From Bacteroidales bacterium (lineage in GTDB: Bacteria; Bacteroidota; Bacteroidia; Bacteroidales; Dysgonomonadaceae), in NCBI GenBank assembly GCA_012798745.1, contig JAAZMQ010000253.1, forward strand, positions 1 through 7,927: a stretch of 7,927 nt of DNA, in the 5' to 3' direction. How positions within the stretch are numbered: the stretch's first letter is position 1; the number at the start of each line of letters is the position of its first letter. The notes below the pieces were generated by a model. The model was given only the letters and a program-made list of their open reading frames with translations, ran no database searches and was not told the origin of the DNA. Of this stretch, positions 6,222 to 7,927 are shown one piece after another. The position numbers were made by a program, and so were the translations under genes.

Positions 6222-7676
6222 TTATTTGATGGTTTCGGAATGCCAGAAAAATGCAGGAACACATGGTTTACTTTCGTTATGAAAGGAGTCGGATACAGTG
6301 ATGAAATAGTAATACGCTTGGTCATCTTCCGGAGGACAATAGGTGAAAATGGGTTCTCTTAATCCTGTGGCAAGGAGAGTGGTTCCGTTGTTGAAGTCCG
6401 GATTATCGGTTTTGGTACGATACACATTGTAGGTAACCCGTGCCGTAGGATCTTTTATTTTCCATCGAAGTTGAAATTCGTTTGCTGTTTTCTCGGCTCG
6501 TAAGTCAAGAGGGGGGGCAGGTAAAGTATCCGATAACCATGTCATTGGCGGCAATTTAGCCGGATAACGATAATATGCATTGTTTATTTCATGAAGGAGG
6601 TCACGATTATATTTCAACACATGTTCGGTGCGAAAAAATGCATTTCCGGATGCGTTTTTTTTTCGTGTGTATTCCATCTGATCAATAATGTCTTTTTGTT
6701 GCCACCCCAATTCTTGAATTTGATAAACACCCAATCCCGGTACGACAAAACGTCCCTTGCTATTTTCTACCCAGTCGTTGAGATAGGGGTAGAAAAGTTT
6801 GTCGCGATAATACATCATGGGGAAAATAGCATCGTGTTTACCCGAATTTAGCCACTGAATAGGATCTTGATATACGCTGTTGTATGCCGTCCATCCATCG
6901 TTGGGATTATGGAAAAGAGGGCGGTATCTACCCACAGGCGAACTGCTTATCATAACCCATGGTTTTATACTTTTTACCCGGTCGTATACTTTCCCTACAA
7001 AACGATTGATATTGCTTCTGCGCCAATTGTCGCGTGGTTGGCTTTTTCCATAACGATTATATTCCGATTGGTCAAAAAAGTTAGTGCAGTTGGCCGGATA
7101 ACGGATATAATCGAAATGAATGCCGTCCACGTCGTAGTTGGTAACGATTTCTTTCACGATGGATAGCAAATAATCGTCTGTTTTGGGATTTCCGGGATCA
7201 AGATACCATTGGTTTTTATATAAAGTAACAATCTGTGGATGTTTTTTTACTACCGATGTGTTGCCTAGACTTTTGACATGATTCCGTGAACCTAATGGAT
7301 AAGTTATGAGCCATGCGTGGCATTCCATTCCGCGCTTATGGCATTCTTCTATCACGAAAGCCAACGGGTCAAACGCCTCCCCTCCATAATTTTTAGCTAT
7401 GCTCCGGTACATTGGCTCGATTTGCGATCGATACAATACTTCACCATTGGTACGAGTTTGGAAAAGCACCATGTTGAAATTAAGATTTTTCAATTCGTCC
7501 AATAGTTGAATAAGCTCATTTTTTTGAGCGTCAACGCTGAGTGTGTTCTTGGGCCAATCTAGGTTGTAATTTGTTGTCAACCAAACAGCTCTTATTTCCG
7601 TTGCCGGACATATCTGTGAAAAAACTTTTATTGCAGCAGTCACTAAAACGATGAAAGAAATGGATATTTTTTTCAT
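6222..7676 (-). CDS. Exported GHL10/DUF187-family glycoside hydrolase with C-terminal fibronectin type III-like domain
   Basis: A 484-aa secreted protein. Lys-Lys followed by a hydrophobic stretch ending in KVFS-Q (about residue 20) is a type I signal peptide; Cys23 is not in a convincing lipobox. From residue 28 the catalytic barrel starts with IRAVWLTTNYNLDW. It continues with NFNMVLFQTRTNGEVLY (66-82), FDPLAFVIEECHKRGMECHAWL (102-123), the hallmark DGIHFDYIRYP (184-194, with Asp184 and Asp189 as candidate catalytic residues) and FPMMYYRDKL (285-294). These are the signatures of the GHL10 (PF02638) family. E. coli DigH (formerly YddW) belongs to this family and acts on peptidoglycan glycan strands stripped of peptides, so a cell-wall or polysaccharide role is inferred. 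A proline-rich joint at 386-390 leads to a beta-sandwich domain with the fibronectin pattern RWKI...YNVYRT...YYYFITVSD. Genes for this family in this phylum often carry such a tail. The transcript probably starts at the -7 element at 7708-7715. Confidence 0.92.
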   Translation of the reverse strand: MKKISISFIVLVTAAIKVFSQICPATEIRAVWLTTNYNLDWPKNTLSVDAQKNELIQLLDELKNLNFNMVLFQTRTNGEVLYRSQIEPMYRSIAKNYGGEAFDPLAFVIEECHKRGMECHAWLITYPLGSRNHVKSLGNTSVVKKHPQIVTLYKNQWYLDPGNPKTDDYLLSIVKEIVTNYDVDGIHFDYIRYPANCTNFFDQSEYNRYGKSQPRDNWRRSNINRFVGKVYDRVKSIKPWVMISSSPVGRYRPLFHNPNDGWTAYNSVYQDPIQWLNSGKHDAIFPMMYYRDKLFYPYLNDWVENSKGRFVVPGLGVYQIQELGWQQKDIIDQMEYTRKKNASGNAFFRTEHVLKYNRDLLHEINNAYYRYPAKLPPMTWLSDTLPAPPLDLRAEKTANEFQLRWKIKDPTARVTYNVYRTKTDNPDFNNGTTLLATGLREPIFTYCPPEDDQAYYYFITVSDSFHNESKPCVPAFFWHSETIK

Positions 7677-7707
7677 TGCTAATTATAATCGTTCTAAACT
7701 TTTCATG

Positions 7708-7715
7708 CAAATTTA
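7708..7715 (-). promoter_or_regulatory. -7 promoter element of the GHL10 hydrolase gene
   Basis: TAAATTTG on the minus strand is an exact match to the Bacteroidota -7 consensus TAnnTTTG, 31 bases before the ATG at 7676. That places a start site about 25 nt ahead of the gene. The -33 region at the expected distance is T-rich but has no clean TTTG, so the assignment rests on the -7 match and position. Confidence 0.45.
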
Positions 7716-7750
7716 GAATAAAAATACAGATAAAAACGATAAAGTGTTTT

Positions 7751-7777
7751 GCATTTCAATTTTTTTAATGAAATTGC
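7751..7777. repeat. Imperfect inverted repeat in the divergent intergenic region
   Basis: The arms GC-ATTTCA-A-TT and AA-TGAAAT-T-GC pair over 10 bases with one single-base bulge in each arm and a five-T loop. It lies between the two divergent genes, 36 bases upstream of the hydrolase -7 element and about 75 bases before the sigma-factor ATG. It could be an operator or a transcript hairpin. In such AT-rich DNA a chance origin cannot be excluded. Confidence 0.35.
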
Positions 7778-7839
7778 GCATGAATTAAAAAATTATACCA
7801 TAGGAAAACGATGTTATTGCTGTCTAATGTATTAAACGC

Positions 7840-7846
7840 AGGAAAG
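7840..7846 (+). promoter_or_regulatory. Shine-Dalgarno-like site before the sigma-factor-like gene
   Basis: AGGAAAG ends 5 bases before the ATG at 7852. Most genes in this window lack such a site. It supports ATG 7852 over the in-frame GTG at 7846, which the site overlaps; an in-frame TAA at 7825 closes the frame upstream. Confidence 0.5.
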
Positions 7847-7851
7847 TGTAC

Positions 7852-7927
7852 ATGGAAGAAGAACAACTCATACAAGAAATAGTTTGTGGTAATACCCTTG
7901 CATTTAAAATGTTAATGGAAAAATATC
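7852..7927 (+). CDS. Probable ECF-type RNA polymerase sigma factor, N-terminus only (cut by window edge)
   Basis: Only 25 codons are present. They read M-E-E-E-Q-L-I-Q-E-I-V-C-G-N-T-L-A-F-K-M-L-M-E-K-Y and stay open to the window end. The pattern 'acidic start, LI..I..GN..AF..L...Y' is the typical beginning of sigma-70 region 2 in extracytoplasmic-function sigma factors, where G-(N/D)-x-x-A-F-x-x-L-x-x-x-Y forms the first helix. In Bacteroidota such genes are often followed by a FecR-type anti-sigma gene and SusC/SusD transport genes, but nothing of that is visible here. It is transcribed divergently from the GHL10 hydrolase gene across 175 bp. The call rests on a short motif and could be wrong. 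Confidence 0.7.
   Translation, partial: MEEEQLIQEIVCGNTLAFKMLMEKY

Noticed and set aside
7777..7803. Promoter for the sigma-factor-like gene (TTG, 19 bases, TACCATAG)
   Set aside because: Only four of the six fixed -7 positions match and the -33 element is partial; not distinguishable from background.

Overview
The window looks like an ordinary chromosomal stretch from a Bacteroidota genome, probably order Bacteroidales. This rests on three things seen in the sequence: upstream regions with Bacteroidota-type promoter elements (TTTG about 20 nt upstream of TAnnTTTG) and few Shine-Dalgarno sites; an AT-rich, moderate-GC composition; and the gene set, which pairs an exported lactonase-type lipoprotein and an exported GHL10/DUF187 hydrolase with housekeeping metabolism. 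No phage, transposon, CRISPR, tRNA or rRNA signal was found. The longest gene-free stretch is about 175 bases (7677-7851).

Layout: a plus-strand lactonase-family lipoprotein gene (1-1161) is cut at its 5' end by the window edge. It converges, with only 10 bp between stop codons, on a minus-strand block running from 7676 down to 1172. In transcription order that block holds an exported GHL10-type hydrolase with a C-terminal fibronectin-like domain (7676-6222), a Fur-family regulator (6154-5663), purA (5621-4359), a YugP-like membrane zinc peptidase (4246-3566), and kbl-tdh (3438-1172). At the right edge a divergent plus-strand gene begins (7852), and its first 25 codons read like the start of an ECF-type sigma factor.

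How the genes work together: Tdh and Kbl form the two-step threonine-to-glycine pathway. They have their own promoter (3468-3499) and are separated from the peptidase gene by a strong hairpin terminator (3509-3538). The Fur-family gene and purA are 41 bp apart and probably share a transcript, which may end at a weak hairpin with a T-tract (4326-4350). The peptidase appears to be a single-gene unit. The 175-bp divergent region between the hydrolase and the sigma-factor gene carries a -7 type promoter element and an imperfect inverted repeat.

I did not find an undescribed system. The points most worth a second look are the corrected kbl start with its promoter, the Fur-family ligand set and its linkage to purA, homopolymer tracts inside the hydrolase gene, the divergent sigma-factor/hydrolase region, and an exported 'phosphogluconolactonase-like' protein whose substrate is unlikely to be 6-phosphogluconolactone.
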